DNA from: Rhodococcus coprophilus NBRC 100603
Lineage (GTDB): Bacteria; Actinomycetota; Actinomycetes; Mycobacteriales; Mycobacteriaceae
Assembly: GCF_001895045.1 (NCBI RefSeq)
Contig: NZ_BDAM01000001.1
Location: forward strand, 682,001-746,000
Direction: 5' to 3'
Length of the DNA stretch: 64,000 bases
Shown here: piece by piece, positions 51,725 through 60,804 of the stretch
Layout of the letters: each line of letters starts with the position of its first letter
Position numbering within the stretch: the stretch's first letter is position 1
Notes under the pieces: generated by a model
What the model saw: the letters and a program-made list of their open reading frames with translations, nothing else
Databases searched by the model: none
What the model was told of the DNA's origin: nothing
Made by a program: the position numbers and the translations under genes

Positions 51725-53161
51725 ATGCGTGAGTACCGGAAGTTCTATATCGACGGGCAGTGGACCGATCCTGCGCAGTCGGAGACCTTCGAGGTCGTCA
51801 ACCCGGCCACCGAGGAGGTAGCGGGGATCGTGGCGCTCGGCTCCGCCGCGGACGTCGACAAAGCGGTCGGAGCCGCCCGGCGCGCCTTTCCCGGTTGGTC
51901 CGGGACGAGCCGCGAGCAGCGACTGGGCGTGCTCCGCAACATCCTCGACCTCTACCAGCAGCGGATGGGCGATCTCGCGTCCGCACTGACCGAGGAGATG
52001 GGCGCTCCGAAGGCGCTGGCGGGTGGCTTCCAGGTGAACCTGGGACTCGGGCACCTGACCACCGCGATCGACGTACTCGAGCACTTCACGTTCGAGGAAC
52101 AGCGTGGCGGCACCCTCATCGCGAAAGAGCCCATCGGCGTCTGCGGCCTGATCACGCCGTGGAACTGGCCGCTCAACCAGATCGCGGTGAAGGTGTTCCC
52201 CGCCTTGGCCACCGGCTGCACCATGGTGCTCAAGCCGTCGGAGCAGTCGCCCTTCAGCGCACAGGTCTTCGCGGAGATCCTGCACGAAGCGGGTGTCCCC
52301 GCGGGCGTGTTCAACCTGGTCCAGGGTGACGGCGCCGGCGTCGGCCGGGCCATCTCCGGCCATCCCGATATCGACATGGTGTCCTTCACCGGTTCGACGC
52401 GCGCCGGAGCCGACATCGCCGCCGCCGCGGCGGTCGGCGTCAAGCGCGTGACGCAGGAACTCGGCGGCAAGGGCCCGAACGTCATTCTCGACGACGCCGA
52501 CTTCGCCGCGAATGTCGGAGCGGGCGTCGCCACCATGATGGTCAACTCGGGCCAGACCTGCAGCGCCGGGTCGCGCATGCTCGTTCCCGGCGAACGCATG
52601 GCAGAGGCCATCGACATCGCGGCGCAGACGCTGTCGCAGATCACCGTGGGCGACCCCGAGGGCGATTTCTCGATCGGGCCGGTGGTGTCCAAGGCGCAGT
52701 TCGACAAGATCCAGTCGCTGATCCAGAAGGGCATCGACGAGGGCGCGACTCTCGTCGGCGGCGGTGTCGGGCGCCCGGACGGACTGGCCGTCGGGTACTA
52801 CGTGCAGCCCACCGTGTTCGCGGACGTCAAGAACGACATGACGATCGCACGCGAAGAGATCTTCGGGCCGGTCCTCACGATCCTCGGCTACGACAGCATC
52901 GATCACGCCGTCGACATCGCCAACGACACCGAGTACGGTCTCGCCGCATTCGTGGCCGGTGCGGACCTCGAGCAGGCCCGCAGCGTCGCGCGTCGAATCC
53001 GCGCAGGCAACATCACCATCAACGGCGCATTCGACTTCGGCGCCCCGTTCGGCGGTTACAAGAAGAGCGGGAACGGGCGCGAGTGGGGCGAATTCGGCTT
53101 TCACGACTACCTGGAGATCAAGGCCGTGATCGGCTACGCGGCCGAGGACGGCGCGGAGTGA
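51725..53161 (+). CDS. NAD(P)+-dependent aldehyde dehydrogenase
   Basis: 478 residues. Catalytic C279 in NSGQTCSAGSR, general base E245 in QELGGKG, N148 in PWNWP, K170 for the cofactor and FTGSTRAG (221-228): a complete ALDH. Oxidises an aldehyde to the acid, which could then be activated by one of the CoA ligases. ATG 51725 lacks a strong ribosome site (only GAGAGAA about 12 nt upstream). Follows the ThDP gene by 63 bp; its stop overlaps the next GTG. Confidence 0.93.
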   Translation: MREYRKFYIDGQWTDPAQSETFEVVNPATEEVAGIVALGSAADVDKAVGAARRAFPGWSGTSREQRLGVLRNILDLYQQRMGDLASALTEEMGAPKALAGGFQVNLGLGHLTTAIDVLEHFTFEEQRGGTLIAKEPIGVCGLITPWNWPLNQIAVKVFPALATGCTMVLKPSEQSPFSAQVFAEILHEAGVPAGVFNLVQGDGAGVGRAISGHPDIDMVSFTGSTRAGADIAAAAAVGVKRVTQELGGKGPNVILDDADFAANVGAGVATMMVNSGQTCSAGSRMLVPGERMAEAIDIAAQTLSQITVGDPEGDFSIGPVVSKAQFDKIQSLIQKGIDEGATLVGGGVGRPDGLAVGYYVQPTVFADVKNDMTIAREEIFGPVLTILGYDSIDHAVDIANDTEYGLAAFVAGADLEQARSVARRIRAGNITINGAFDFGAPFGGYKKSGNGREWGEFGFHDYLEIKAVIGYAAEDGAE

Positions 53162-53706
53162 GCGAAGACCCCGACCTCGGCATGCTTCTCGCACACCATC
53201 GAGTCCGTGCGTGCGTCGTCGGGCTCGCGCGCGGCGAGGACCGCCGGGACGGTGAGTCCGTCCGCGCCGCCTTCTGGCCGGACGCGACCGTGGATTTCGG
53301 CATCTTCGCGGGGTCGTTCGACGAGTACTTCGCATGGGTCGTCCCGGGCTCGCCCGCCGTTCTGGTGACACAGCATCTGCTCGGTCAGACCCACATCGAG
53401 CCGGCAGGTGATGCGTTGCTCGCCGAAACGCATGTCGTCGCCTACCACCGCGTCGACATGGGCACCGAAGAACGCGACACCGTCCTCGGCGGCCGCTACC
53501 TCGATCGATTCGAGCAGCGCGACGGGCAGTGGCGGATCGCGGAACGCACGATGCTCTACGACTGGTTCCGCGACGACGGCGTCTCGGTCGACTGGTCGCA
53601 GGGCGTCATGGGCACGCCGTTCAGCGACGACCGGTTCACAGGCAAGGCCGCCGGAGATCACAGCGAAGCGTTCTTCGCCGCCGGCGACCTCGCCACACGC
53701 AAGTAA
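53158..53706 (+). CDS. SnoaL/NTF2-like protein 1
   Basis: 182 residues, cone-shaped NTF2-like fold suggested by an N-terminal helix, FWPDATVDFGIFAG, TQHLLGQTHIE and the last strands GGRYLDRFEQRDGQWRIAERT. Such proteins include ketosteroid isomerase-like isomerases, cyclases, dehydratases and ring-hydroxylating-dioxygenase small-subunit look-alikes. GTG 53158 overlaps the ALDH stop (GTGA). It shares GGRYxDRxExRDGQWRIAxRT with the second SnoaL-like protein 930 bp on, so they are paralogues around an SDR gene. Reaction unknown; it could also help the Rieske enzyme, which has no beta subunit here. Confidence 0.8.
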   Translation: MSEDPDLGMLLAHHRVRACVVGLARGEDRRDGESVRAAFWPDATVDFGIFAGSFDEYFAWVVPGSPAVLVTQHLLGQTHIEPAGDALLAETHVVAYHRVDMGTEERDTVLGGRYLDRFEQRDGQWRIAERTMLYDWFRDDGVSVDWSQGVMGTPFSDDRFTGKAAGDHSEAFFAAGDLATRK

Positions 53707-53731
53707 CCCGCTACAGCGGTAAGGAGTTCGA

Positions 53732-54637
53732 ATGGGTGCGTTGTCGGGCAAGGTCGCTGTGGTCACCGGCGCCAGCCGCGGTATCGGCAAGGGGATCGCG
53801 CTGGCACTGGCGGAACAGGGCGCCACCGTCTATGTCAGTGGCCGCACGAATACGCCCGGCACGCATCCACTCCCCGGCACCATCGGGGAGACCGCGTCCG
53901 AGTGTGATCGCCGTGGCGGCCGGGGCGTCGCCGTCCAGGTGGACCACGCGGACGACGATCAGGTTGCTTCCCTCTTCGAGCGTGTCGGCAACGAACAGGG
54001 CCGCCTCGACATCCTCGTCAACAATGCGTTCTCGCTTCCCGACGACCTGACGGACCCTGATCCCTTCTGGGAGAAACCGTTGTCGAACTGGGAGATGGTG
54101 GATGTAGGGGTGCGGTCGAACTTCGTGGCCGCCCGGCACGCCGCGAAACTGATGGTTCCGCGAAGGTCCGGGCTCATCGTGGCGGTGTCCGGCTATACCG
54201 GCGTGGCCTACACCTACGGCGTCGTCTTCGGGACGGCCAAGTCCGCGGTGGACCGCATGGCGCGCGACATGGCAGTCGAGCTGCAGCCATACAACGTGGC
54301 GTCGGTCTCGCTCTGGCAGGGCTTGACCTTCACCGAACGCGCGGAACGGAACCTCGCCGGCATACCCGGCCTGACAACCGGTTCGGCCACACGCCCGGAA
54401 AACGGCTGCTCACCGGAGTTTCCCGGGCTGGTCATCACGGCCCTCGCGAACGACCCGGCAGTCATGAGCCGTTCGGGCGGCACCTTCATCACCGCCGAAC
54501 TGGCACAGCACTACGGAATCAAAGACCTCGACGGCAGAGAAATTCCGTCACTACGAGCGACGCGCGGCGAACCCATCTGGTCGCCGATCGAAGCGGTTGA
54601 ATCCCACTCCTCTCGAATGCAACGGAGCGCACCATGA
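53732..54637 (+). CDS. SDR, DHRS1-like, with Phe in place of the catalytic Tyr
   Basis: 301 residues. TGASRGIG (12-19) and the loop NTPGTHPLPGTI resemble the DHRS1 group; NNAF after strand 4, serine S153. The Y-x-x-x-K motif reads F166-G-T-A-K170, so the usual proton donor is missing; tyrosines at 160 and 162 are close and might stand in. Either activity is altered or the protein is regulatory. AAGGAG 6 nt before ATG. Embedded between the two SnoaL-like genes; stop overlaps the second one (ATGA). Confidence 0.85.
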   Translation: MGALSGKVAVVTGASRGIGKGIALALAEQGATVYVSGRTNTPGTHPLPGTIGETASECDRRGGRGVAVQVDHADDDQVASLFERVGNEQGRLDILVNNAFSLPDDLTDPDPFWEKPLSNWEMVDVGVRSNFVAARHAAKLMVPRRSGLIVAVSGYTGVAYTYGVVFGTAKSAVDRMARDMAVELQPYNVASVSLWQGLTFTERAERNLAGIPGLTTGSATRPENGCSPEFPGLVITALANDPAVMSRSGGTFITAELAQHYGIKDLDGREIPSLRATRGEPIWSPIEAVESHSSRMQRSAP

Positions 54638-55203
54638 CCACGCCGGTGACATCACTTTCCGCAGACAGGATTGCCAAGCTCGAGGCCGTTCTCGATCGCC
54701 AGGAAATCCTCGATACGCTGACCCGATTCAGCCGGGCCATGGATCGCTTCGACCGCGACCTCTTTCTCTCCGCCTTCCACACCGACGCGACCATCGCGGC
54801 GGGCAGCTTCGTCGGCGGACCGGTGGAGCTCTACGACTGGTCGACCGCCATGCATGAGCAGGGCCAGAAGGCCACCCACCACAATCTGCTGAATCACACG
54901 TGCGATATCGACGGCGACACCGCACACACCGAGACCTACTACCTGTTCGCCGCCCGGAACCTCGACGACAGCAACTGGATTGCCGGCGGACGGTACATCG
55001 ACCGGCTGGAACGCCGCGACGGCCAGTGGCGTATCGCTCTGCGCACCAACGCGATCGAGTGGTCGGGAATGGTTCCGTCGATGGAGATCCCGTTCGCCGA
55101 CGTGCCCGGTATCCATGACAACGGCGCACCGTCCCGCAGCACGAGCGACCCTTCGTACACCCGCCCGCTGACCAACGTCCGGGAACCGAACATCCCGAGC
55201 TGA
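54634..55203 (+). CDS. SnoaL/NTF2-like protein 2
   Basis: 189 residues, SnoaL_4-type fold: helix ILDTLTRFSRAMDRFD, FHTDATIAAG, HNLLNHTCDIDGDTAHTETYY and the final GGRYIDRLERRDGQWRIALRT. The D in RFDRDLF and the H in the HHNLL segment fall where catalytic Asp/His pairs lie in relatives such as dehydratases, but I cannot assign a reaction. Translationally coupled to the SDR before it. Paralogue of the SnoaL-like protein at 53158. Confidence 0.82.
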   Translation: MTTPVTSLSADRIAKLEAVLDRQEILDTLTRFSRAMDRFDRDLFLSAFHTDATIAAGSFVGGPVELYDWSTAMHEQGQKATHHNLLNHTCDIDGDTAHTETYYLFAARNLDDSNWIAGGRYIDRLERRDGQWRIALRTNAIEWSGMVPSMEIPFADVPGIHDNGAPSRSTSDPSYTRPLTNVREPNIPS

Positions 55204-55256
55204 CAGCAGGATCCGAACCTGCCCGCGAACCCATGATCACAAGCGAGGAATGACGG

Positions 55257-56090
55257 ATGCGCACACTCACCATAGAAAAGCTGAGCGAGAATGTCGGGGC
55301 CGAGATCCTCGACGTCGACGTCGATCGACTGCTCCACGACGAGGACCTGCCCGGAGCATGCCTGGACGCGCTCGAGCAGTACGGCGTCCTGTTGTTCCGC
55401 GAACTGCACGCCGACGACGACGCGCAAGTGGAGTTCGGCCGCAAGCTCGGCCCCCTGCGCGCATTCCCCCATCTACCTCCGGCCGCGGAGGAAGTCATGG
55501 AAATTAGCTTCGATCCCGCCAACGGGAACGCGGAGTACCTCGCTGCCAACGTCTTCTGGCATATCGACGGCCTGACCGACGAGGTCGCCTCGAAAGCGTC
55601 GATGCTGAGCGCGCGAGTCCTTCCCGGCGAAGGCGGCGAGACCGAGTTCGCCAGCACGTACGCCGCGTACGACGCGCTCTCCGACGACGAGAAGGAGCGA
55701 TTGGCCGGTCTTCACGCCGTCTACACCTTCGAAGCCATCCAGCGCCGGTCGTATCCGAATCCGACACAGGAACAGCTGGACGAGTGGTCGTCGCGGACTC
55801 CGAGGGAGCACCCCTTGGTCTGGGAACACGATTCGGGACGGCGCTCGCTCGTGATCGGTGCATTCGCATCGCACATCGTGGGGATGGACTTCGATGAGGG
55901 GCGGGCGTTGCTCGAGGATCTCGAACGACGGGCAACGACTCCGGATCGGGTGTATCGACACACCTGGTCGGTCGGTGACCTGGTGGTCTGGGACAACCAC
56001 GGCCTGCTGCACCGGGCGTGCGCCTTCGACCGGTCGCAGCCGCGCGTGATGCACCGCTCGACCATCGCCGGAAGGGAGCCGATCAAATGA
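55257..56090 (+). CDS. 2-oxoglutarate/Fe(II)-dependent dioxygenase, TauD/TfdA family
   Basis: 277 residues. Iron ligands H102 and D104 (FWHIDG) and distal H252 (HGLLHRA), with the oxoglutarate-binding arginine in PRVMHRST (~263-267). Relatives hydroxylate taurine, 2,4-D, alkyl sulfates or other small acids, often releasing an aldehyde. GAGGAA ~7 nt before ATG. A third oxygenase type in one operon besides Rieske and flavin enzymes. The next SDR overlaps its stop, so product oxidation is a likely next step. Confidence 0.9.
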   Translation: MRTLTIEKLSENVGAEILDVDVDRLLHDEDLPGACLDALEQYGVLLFRELHADDDAQVEFGRKLGPLRAFPHLPPAAEEVMEISFDPANGNAEYLAANVFWHIDGLTDEVASKASMLSARVLPGEGGETEFASTYAAYDALSDDEKERLAGLHAVYTFEAIQRRSYPNPTQEQLDEWSSRTPREHPLVWEHDSGRRSLVIGAFASHIVGMDFDEGRALLEDLERRATTPDRVYRHTWSVGDLVVWDNHGLLHRACAFDRSQPRVMHRSTIAGREPIK

Positions 56091-56830
56091 GCGACCGCAT
56101 CGCGATAGTGACCGGCGGAGGTTCCGGTATCGGCCGGGCCATCGGCCTGCGTCTCGCGTCCGACGGGAACATGGTGGCAATTTTCGATCTCGACGGCGAC
56201 GCTGCAGCCGCCACGGCCGACACGATCGTCGAGGCCGGAGGAAAAGCACTCGGTGTGCAGGTCGATGTCACCGACCGAGCGAACATCGACGCCGGTGTCG
56301 CGGAGGTGCGCTCCAATCTGGGCCGGCCCACCATTCTCGTGAACAACGCCGGGCTCTCCCTCGACTCTCCTTTCCTCGACATCACCGCGGAGTTGTGGCA
56401 GAAGTCCCTGGCGGTCAACCTCACCGGCACATTCGACTGCTGCCAGGCCGTGCTTCCCGACATGCTAGAGGAAGGCTGGGGCCGCATCGTCAACATCTCG
56501 TCCTCGAGTTTCCACAGCGGCTCCCCCGGTCTTGCGGGCTACGTGTCCGCCAAGTCGGGTGTCGTCGGACTGACCAAGGTGCTGGCCCTGGAATTCGGCA
56601 AGCACGGTGTCACCGTCAACACGATTCCGCCCGGCTTCATCGACACACCCATGTTGCGCCGAACGGTCGAGAAGGGATTCGTCGACCTCGATCAGCAAAC
56701 CGCGAAGACGCCGGTCGGGCGGATCGGGCAGCCCGAGGACATTGCCGCGACCTGCGCGTTCCTCGTCCGCGAGGAGGCCGGCTACATCACCGGCCAGGTC
56801 ATCGGCGTCAACGGCGGACGCAATACCTGA
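56087..56830 (+). CDS. Short-chain dehydrogenase/reductase (FabG-like)
   Basis: 247 residues, compact classical SDR: TGGGSGIG, FDLDGDAA after strand 2 (Asp, so NAD+), NNAG, SSSS, and YVSAK as Tyr/Lys. Ends with ITGQVIGVNGG as in FabG-type reductases. ATG overlaps the TauD-type stop (ATGA), with GGAAGGGAG upstream. Probably oxidises the product of its neighbour. Confidence 0.9.
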   Translation: MSDRIAIVTGGGSGIGRAIGLRLASDGNMVAIFDLDGDAAAATADTIVEAGGKALGVQVDVTDRANIDAGVAEVRSNLGRPTILVNNAGLSLDSPFLDITAELWQKSLAVNLTGTFDCCQAVLPDMLEEGWGRIVNISSSSFHSGSPGLAGYVSAKSGVVGLTKVLALEFGKHGVTVNTIPPGFIDTPMLRRTVEKGFVDLDQQTAKTPVGRIGQPEDIAATCAFLVREEAGYITGQVIGVNGGRNT

Positions 56831-56879
56831 TCGGGCTCTGCCGAGCACTCATCTTCCCGAAGAAAGGACACCGAGCACG

Positions 56880-57491
56880 ATGGTCCGGATTTCTCCTGCC
56901 CCCCAAGAGGATTGGACGGAGGAGATCGCAGCGTACGTCACCGGGTTCCGTTCGGCCGTCGCGAGCAGCGCGCCCGAAGAAGACCGGCAACCGGGAACCA
57001 ATCTGCTCGGCACGCTGGCCCGCCACCCGTCGCTGGCAATGGCGTTTCTGAGCTTCAACCGGCATTTGCTGGCGCAGTCCACGCTGTCGATCCGGCAGCG
57101 GGAACTGATGGTTCTCCGAGTCGCCACACTCCGCCACTCCGACTACGAATGGGCCCAGCACGTCATCCTCGCGGATCGTGCCGGCATCACGGCCGACGAG
57201 ATCACCCGCATCGCCGAAGGTCCCGCAGCGCCGGGCTGGTCCGACATCGACCGCGCACTGTTGGCGGCCACCGACGAACTGATCGGTGAGGGCGCGGTGT
57301 CCGGCGAGACGTGGGGTGTGCTCTCCGGCGAGTTCGGGGAGCAGCAACTGATGGACATCGTGTTCACGGTCGGGTGTTACGCGATGCTGGCGACCGCGTT
57401 GCGCTCGTTCGAGGTGCAGCCCGAACCCGGCCTGGTGCCGTACCTCCCCGAACACACACTCGCCGCCCGATCTCTCACATCCCGCGACTGA
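56880..57491 (+). CDS. Carboxymuconolactone-decarboxylase-family protein
   Basis: 203 residues. The core RQRELMVLRVATLRHSDYEWAQHVILADRAG is the CMD signature (helix with E-W-x-x-H); the AhpD-type CxxC pair is absent, so it is not a peroxidase. Relatives decarboxylate gamma-carboxymuconolactone or have unknown tasks. ATG at 56880 with AAAGGA ~11 nt before. It ends the enzyme part of the operon, 20 bp before the transporter genes. Confidence 0.85.
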   Translation: MVRISPAPQEDWTEEIAAYVTGFRSAVASSAPEEDRQPGTNLLGTLARHPSLAMAFLSFNRHLLAQSTLSIRQRELMVLRVATLRHSDYEWAQHVILADRAGITADEITRIAEGPAAPGWSDIDRALLAATDELIGEGAVSGETWGVLSGEFGEQQLMDIVFTVGCYAMLATALRSFEVQPEPGLVPYLPEHTLAARSLTSRD

Positions 57492-57511
57492 TTCGAGAAA
57501 GTGGCCCACCA

Positions 57512-58744
57512 ATGAAGAAGCTCCACATCGGTGCGATCGCAGCAGTGGCCGCACTCACCGTGTCGGCGTGCGGATCGAGCGGCGGCGACGCGTCCGGAGA
57601 CGCCGCCGCACCCACCGGCGCCCCCATCGTCATCGGCGCGCAGGCACCCATCAAAGGTGCAACCGCGTACCCGCAGACCGCGTACGGACTCGAAGCCGGC
57701 GTCCACTACGTGAACGAGGTGCTCGGAGGCATCAACGGCCGCCCACTCGAAGTGGATGTGTGCGGTGGTGACGGCAGTCCCGAAACGTCCATCAACTGTG
57801 CCAACGGCTTCGTCTCGAAGAATGTGCCGCTCGTGATCGACGCGGTGGATCAGAGCATGGGGGCCGCGGTACCGATCCTCGGTTCGGCGGGCATCCCCAT
57901 CATCGGAACGCTCGCCGGATCGTTCGTCGCCGATGCCGCCGAATACGGGCAGGCGTTCTACTTCACCGGCCCGGTGTCGTTCGCGGCGCTCGCCAGCATG
58001 TCGGCGCTCGACACCATGGGGAAGACGACAGCGTCGCTCGCGGTCAACGAATCCCCCACCTCCCATGCCTACGTCGACGATCTGATCATGCCGATTGCCG
58101 ACGGGATGGGGATCGATGTCAGCGTGCAGTACCCCCCGGCATCGGGCGCGAATCTGAATGTCGTTGCCGCGACACAGCTTGCGGACAACCCCGACATGGC
58201 CGGTGTGATCGCTCTACCGGAAGACGGCTGCACCAGCCTGTTCCAGGCCTTGCGCCGGCAAGGCTACGAGGACACCATCCTCGCGGGGTCGTGTTCCCAG
58301 TTCATCGACGAGATGGGGACCGACGCCGCCGGTATCGTCACACAGCCGCGGTTGTGGGTGCCGCTGGCCAAGGAGTCGGCGCCCGCCGAGGTGCAGGAAC
58401 AACTCGACATCTTCGCCGACGCGATGGACGCGGTCGGTTACGGGAACGAACTGTCGTCGCGGTCGATCTACACGTTCGCCGCGATCGTCAACATCGCCCA
58501 GATCCTGTCCGACCACGGCGGAGAGATCACCGCGGGCACGGTCACGGACGCGTTCAAGGCAGTGAAGGACTTCCCGTCGTTCGCAGGACCCACGGTGACG
58601 TGCGACGGGCAGCAATGGCCCGGGGTCGCCACCACCTGCAACGCGCAGGCCATCTTCTTCGAGGTGCAGGAGGACGGGACTCTCCGCTCGGTGGACGAGA
58701 ACGGATACATCGACCTCGATCCGTCACTGATGCCCGCGTCCTGA
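57512..58744 (+). CDS. LIV-type ABC importer solute-binding lipoprotein
   Basis: 410 residues. Signal peptide with lipobox VSAC (Cys20), then a type I periplasmic-binding fold (Peripla_BP_6): PIVIGAQAPIKG, GGINGRPLEVDVCGGDGS, GIPIIGTLAG. LivJ/LivK relatives bind branched-chain amino acids, urea, amides or aromatic acids; those near catabolic genes often bind the pathway substrate. Several cysteines in the mature part (e.g. ~94, ~103) may be disulfides. Start ATG 57512 with GAGAAAG upstream. First of four transporter genes at the operon end. Confidence 0.9.
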   Translation: MKKLHIGAIAAVAALTVSACGSSGGDASGDAAAPTGAPIVIGAQAPIKGATAYPQTAYGLEAGVHYVNEVLGGINGRPLEVDVCGGDGSPETSINCANGFVSKNVPLVIDAVDQSMGAAVPILGSAGIPIIGTLAGSFVADAAEYGQAFYFTGPVSFAALASMSALDTMGKTTASLAVNESPTSHAYVDDLIMPIADGMGIDVSVQYPPASGANLNVVAATQLADNPDMAGVIALPEDGCTSLFQALRRQGYEDTILAGSCSQFIDEMGTDAAGIVTQPRLWVPLAKESAPAEVQEQLDIFADAMDAVGYGNELSSRSIYTFAAIVNIAQILSDHGGEITAGTVTDAFKAVKDFPSFAGPTVTCDGQQWPGVATTCNAQAIFFEVQEDGTLRSVDENGYIDLDPSLMPAS

Positions 58745-58797
58745 CGATCACGACATGACGACCGAGACATGACGACCGAGACGCGCCGGAGTACACC

Positions 58798-60804
58798 ATG
58801 AGCACCTACCTGCAGTTCATCGTCCTGGGGTTCGGCCTCGCAGCGGTGTACATCGGGCTGTCGGGCGGCCTCCTGCTCGTCTACCGGTCGACCGGCATCA
58901 TCAACTTCGCCCAGGGCGCGACCGCGATGTGGGGCGCGTACGTCTTCGCGCAGTTGCGCCGCGACGGAACACTGGTTCTGCCGATCGGAAGCCTGGAGTT
59001 CGACGAGAAACCGTCCACCCCGGTGGCGCTGGCCATCGGGCTGCTCATGGCACTGCTCCTCGGCCTTCTCACGCACTACCTGGTGTTCCGGCCCGTCCGG
59101 CGCGCACCGGCACTCGCGCAGGTGGTCGTCTCGGTCGCACTGATGCTCACCATCCAGGCGCTGGTGGTGCTTCGGTTCGGCCCGAACAACATTCCGATCG
59201 AGGCGATCGTCCCGGACGGCTCCCTCGACGTCTTCGGCACCACCGTCTCGTCCGCCGAGTTGGTGATGGCGGGGATTATGGTGGCGCTCTCCGCACTGAT
59301 CTGGGCATACTTCCGCTTCACGCGGGCCGGTGCGGCTACCCGGGCGGCCGCCGAGAACGAGCGGGGCGCGACGCTCATGGGATTCTCGGCGGACCGCCTC
59401 GCCGCACTCGCGATGGTGATGGCGTCGTTCGTCAGCACGATGGGTGTCGTCCTGGGCGCGAGCTTGACCGGGTTGAATCCTCTCAATTACTCGCTGCTCG
59501 TGGTGCCCGCTCTCGCGGTGCTCCTCGTCGCCCGGATGGAGTCCGTCGCGACGATCGTGATCGCCTCGCTCGCCCTGGGAGCATTCCAATCGGTGCTCAA
59601 CCTGCTCACCGGTGAGAACTGGTGGCCGGTGTGGGCGCAATCCGGCGTCGACCAGGTTGTGCCGTTCCTCGTGATCATCGTGATCCTCTTCGCGTTCGGC
59701 GGACGGATACCGTCCCGCGGTTCGCTCCAGACGGTCAAACTGCCCGATGTGCGGATTCCGCGCTTCCGGCCGATCCCCGCCGCCGTCGTGGTCGTCGCGA
59801 CCGGGGTCCTGCTGGCGGTCACCTCCGGCACGTACCGTTTCGGGTTGACCTATTCGATCATCCTGATGCTCCTGGCCCTGTCGTACGTGGTGATCACCGG
59901 TTACCTCGGCCAGATCTCGTTGGCGCAGGCGGCATTCGCCGGAGCGGCAGGATTCATGCTGTCGAAGGTGACCACCGGCTGGGGTCTACCGTTCCCGGTA
60001 GCACTGGTGTTCTGCTCGCTCGTCGCGGCGGGGCTGGGAATGCTGGTCGCGCTGCCCGCCTTCAGAATCCGGGGCGCGCAACTCGCGATCGTCACCATCG
60101 CGGCCGCCCTGGCCATCGAGCGGTTCGTCTTCAACAACTACAGCCTGACCCCTCCGTCGGGAAATCCCATCGCCAACCCCACGCTGTTCGGACTGAATCT
60201 CGGTGTGCGCGAGGGCAGCGACATCGCGCGTCTGTCGTTCTCCCTCACCGTCCTGGTCGTCGCAGCCCTGGTCGTCTGGGGATTCATCCGGCTCGCATCC
60301 GGCGACACGGGCCGGACGTTTCTGGCAGTACGCGCCAATGAGCGCGCCGCCGCCGCGAGCGGCATCAACGTGCGGCTGACCAAGCTCGTCGGGTTCGGTC
60401 TCTCCGCCTTCATCGCCGGTGTCGCCGGGTGCCTCATCGGGTACAGCGCAGGCCAGCTGTCGGCAGAGTCCTTCACGGTCTTCGTGGGATTGCAGGTGCT
60501 TGCGGTCGCGTACCTGGGCGGCATCACCTCGGTCGGCGGCGCGATGATCGCCGGCGTGATCGGGCCACTGGGGATCGTCTACGTGTTGCTGCACAACGTG
60601 TTCGATTTCGGTGACTACTACGCCCTGATCTCCGGACTGGCGCTGATCGCCACCGCGATCGTCAATCCCGTCGGGGTGGCGGGAGAAGCATCCCGGATCG
60701 CCGATCTGGTCCGCTCCCGCCGATCGCGACCACCGGCCCCACCCGGGATCGACTCCGCCCCGAACGCCGACGACAGAAAGGTTGCGGTGAGTGATGCCGG
60801 ATGA
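58798..60804 (+). CDS. LIV-type ABC importer permease, LivH-LivM fusion
   Basis: 668 residues, twice the size of one permease. The first ~300 residues are LivH-like (LLLVYRSTGIINFAQGATAMWGAY), the rest from ~350 LivM-like (LSYVVITGYLGQISLAQAAFAGAAGF), each with its own ATPase-coupling loop (FTRAGAATRAAAENERGATLMG; VRANERAAAASGIN). A hydrophilic C-terminal tail of ~35 residues follows. The fusion would fix the heterodimer in one chain. ATG start, GGAG 6 nt upstream. Confidence 0.92.
   Translation: MSTYLQFIVLGFGLAAVYIGLSGGLLLVYRSTGIINFAQGATAMWGAYVFAQLRRDGTLVLPIGSLEFDEKPSTPVALAIGLLMALLLGLLTHYLVFRPVRRAPALAQVVVSVALMLTIQALVVLRFGPNNIPIEAIVPDGSLDVFGTTVSSAELVMAGIMVALSALIWAYFRFTRAGAATRAAAENERGATLMGFSADRLAALAMVMASFVSTMGVVLGASLTGLNPLNYSLLVVPALAVLLVARMESVATIVIASLALGAFQSVLNLLTGENWWPVWAQSGVDQVVPFLVIIVILFAFGGRIPSRGSLQTVKLPDVRIPRFRPIPAAVVVVATGVLLAVTSGTYRFGLTYSIILMLLALSYVVITGYLGQISLAQAAFAGAAGFMLSKVTTGWGLPFPVALVFCSLVAAGLGMLVALPAFRIRGAQLAIVTIAAALAIERFVFNNYSLTPPSGNPIANPTLFGLNLGVREGSDIARLSFSLTVLVVAALVVWGFIRLASGDTGRTFLAVRANERAAAASGINVRLTKLVGFGLSAFIAGVAGCLIGYSAGQLSAESFTVFVGLQVLAVAYLGGITSVGGAMIAGVIGPLGIVYVLLHNVFDFGDYYALISGLALIATAIVNPVGVAGEASRIADLVRSRRSRPPAPPGIDSAPNADDRKVAVSDAG

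Noticed and set aside
51164-53371. Minus-strand open frame of 735 codons
   Set aside because: Antisense to the ThDP and ALDH genes, which have full active-site motifs.
53158-53706. SnoaL-like protein 1 called directly as the Rieske beta subunit
   Set aside because: It shares the fold only; the gene is not next to the alpha subunit and its paralogue is equally close, so only a possibility is noted.
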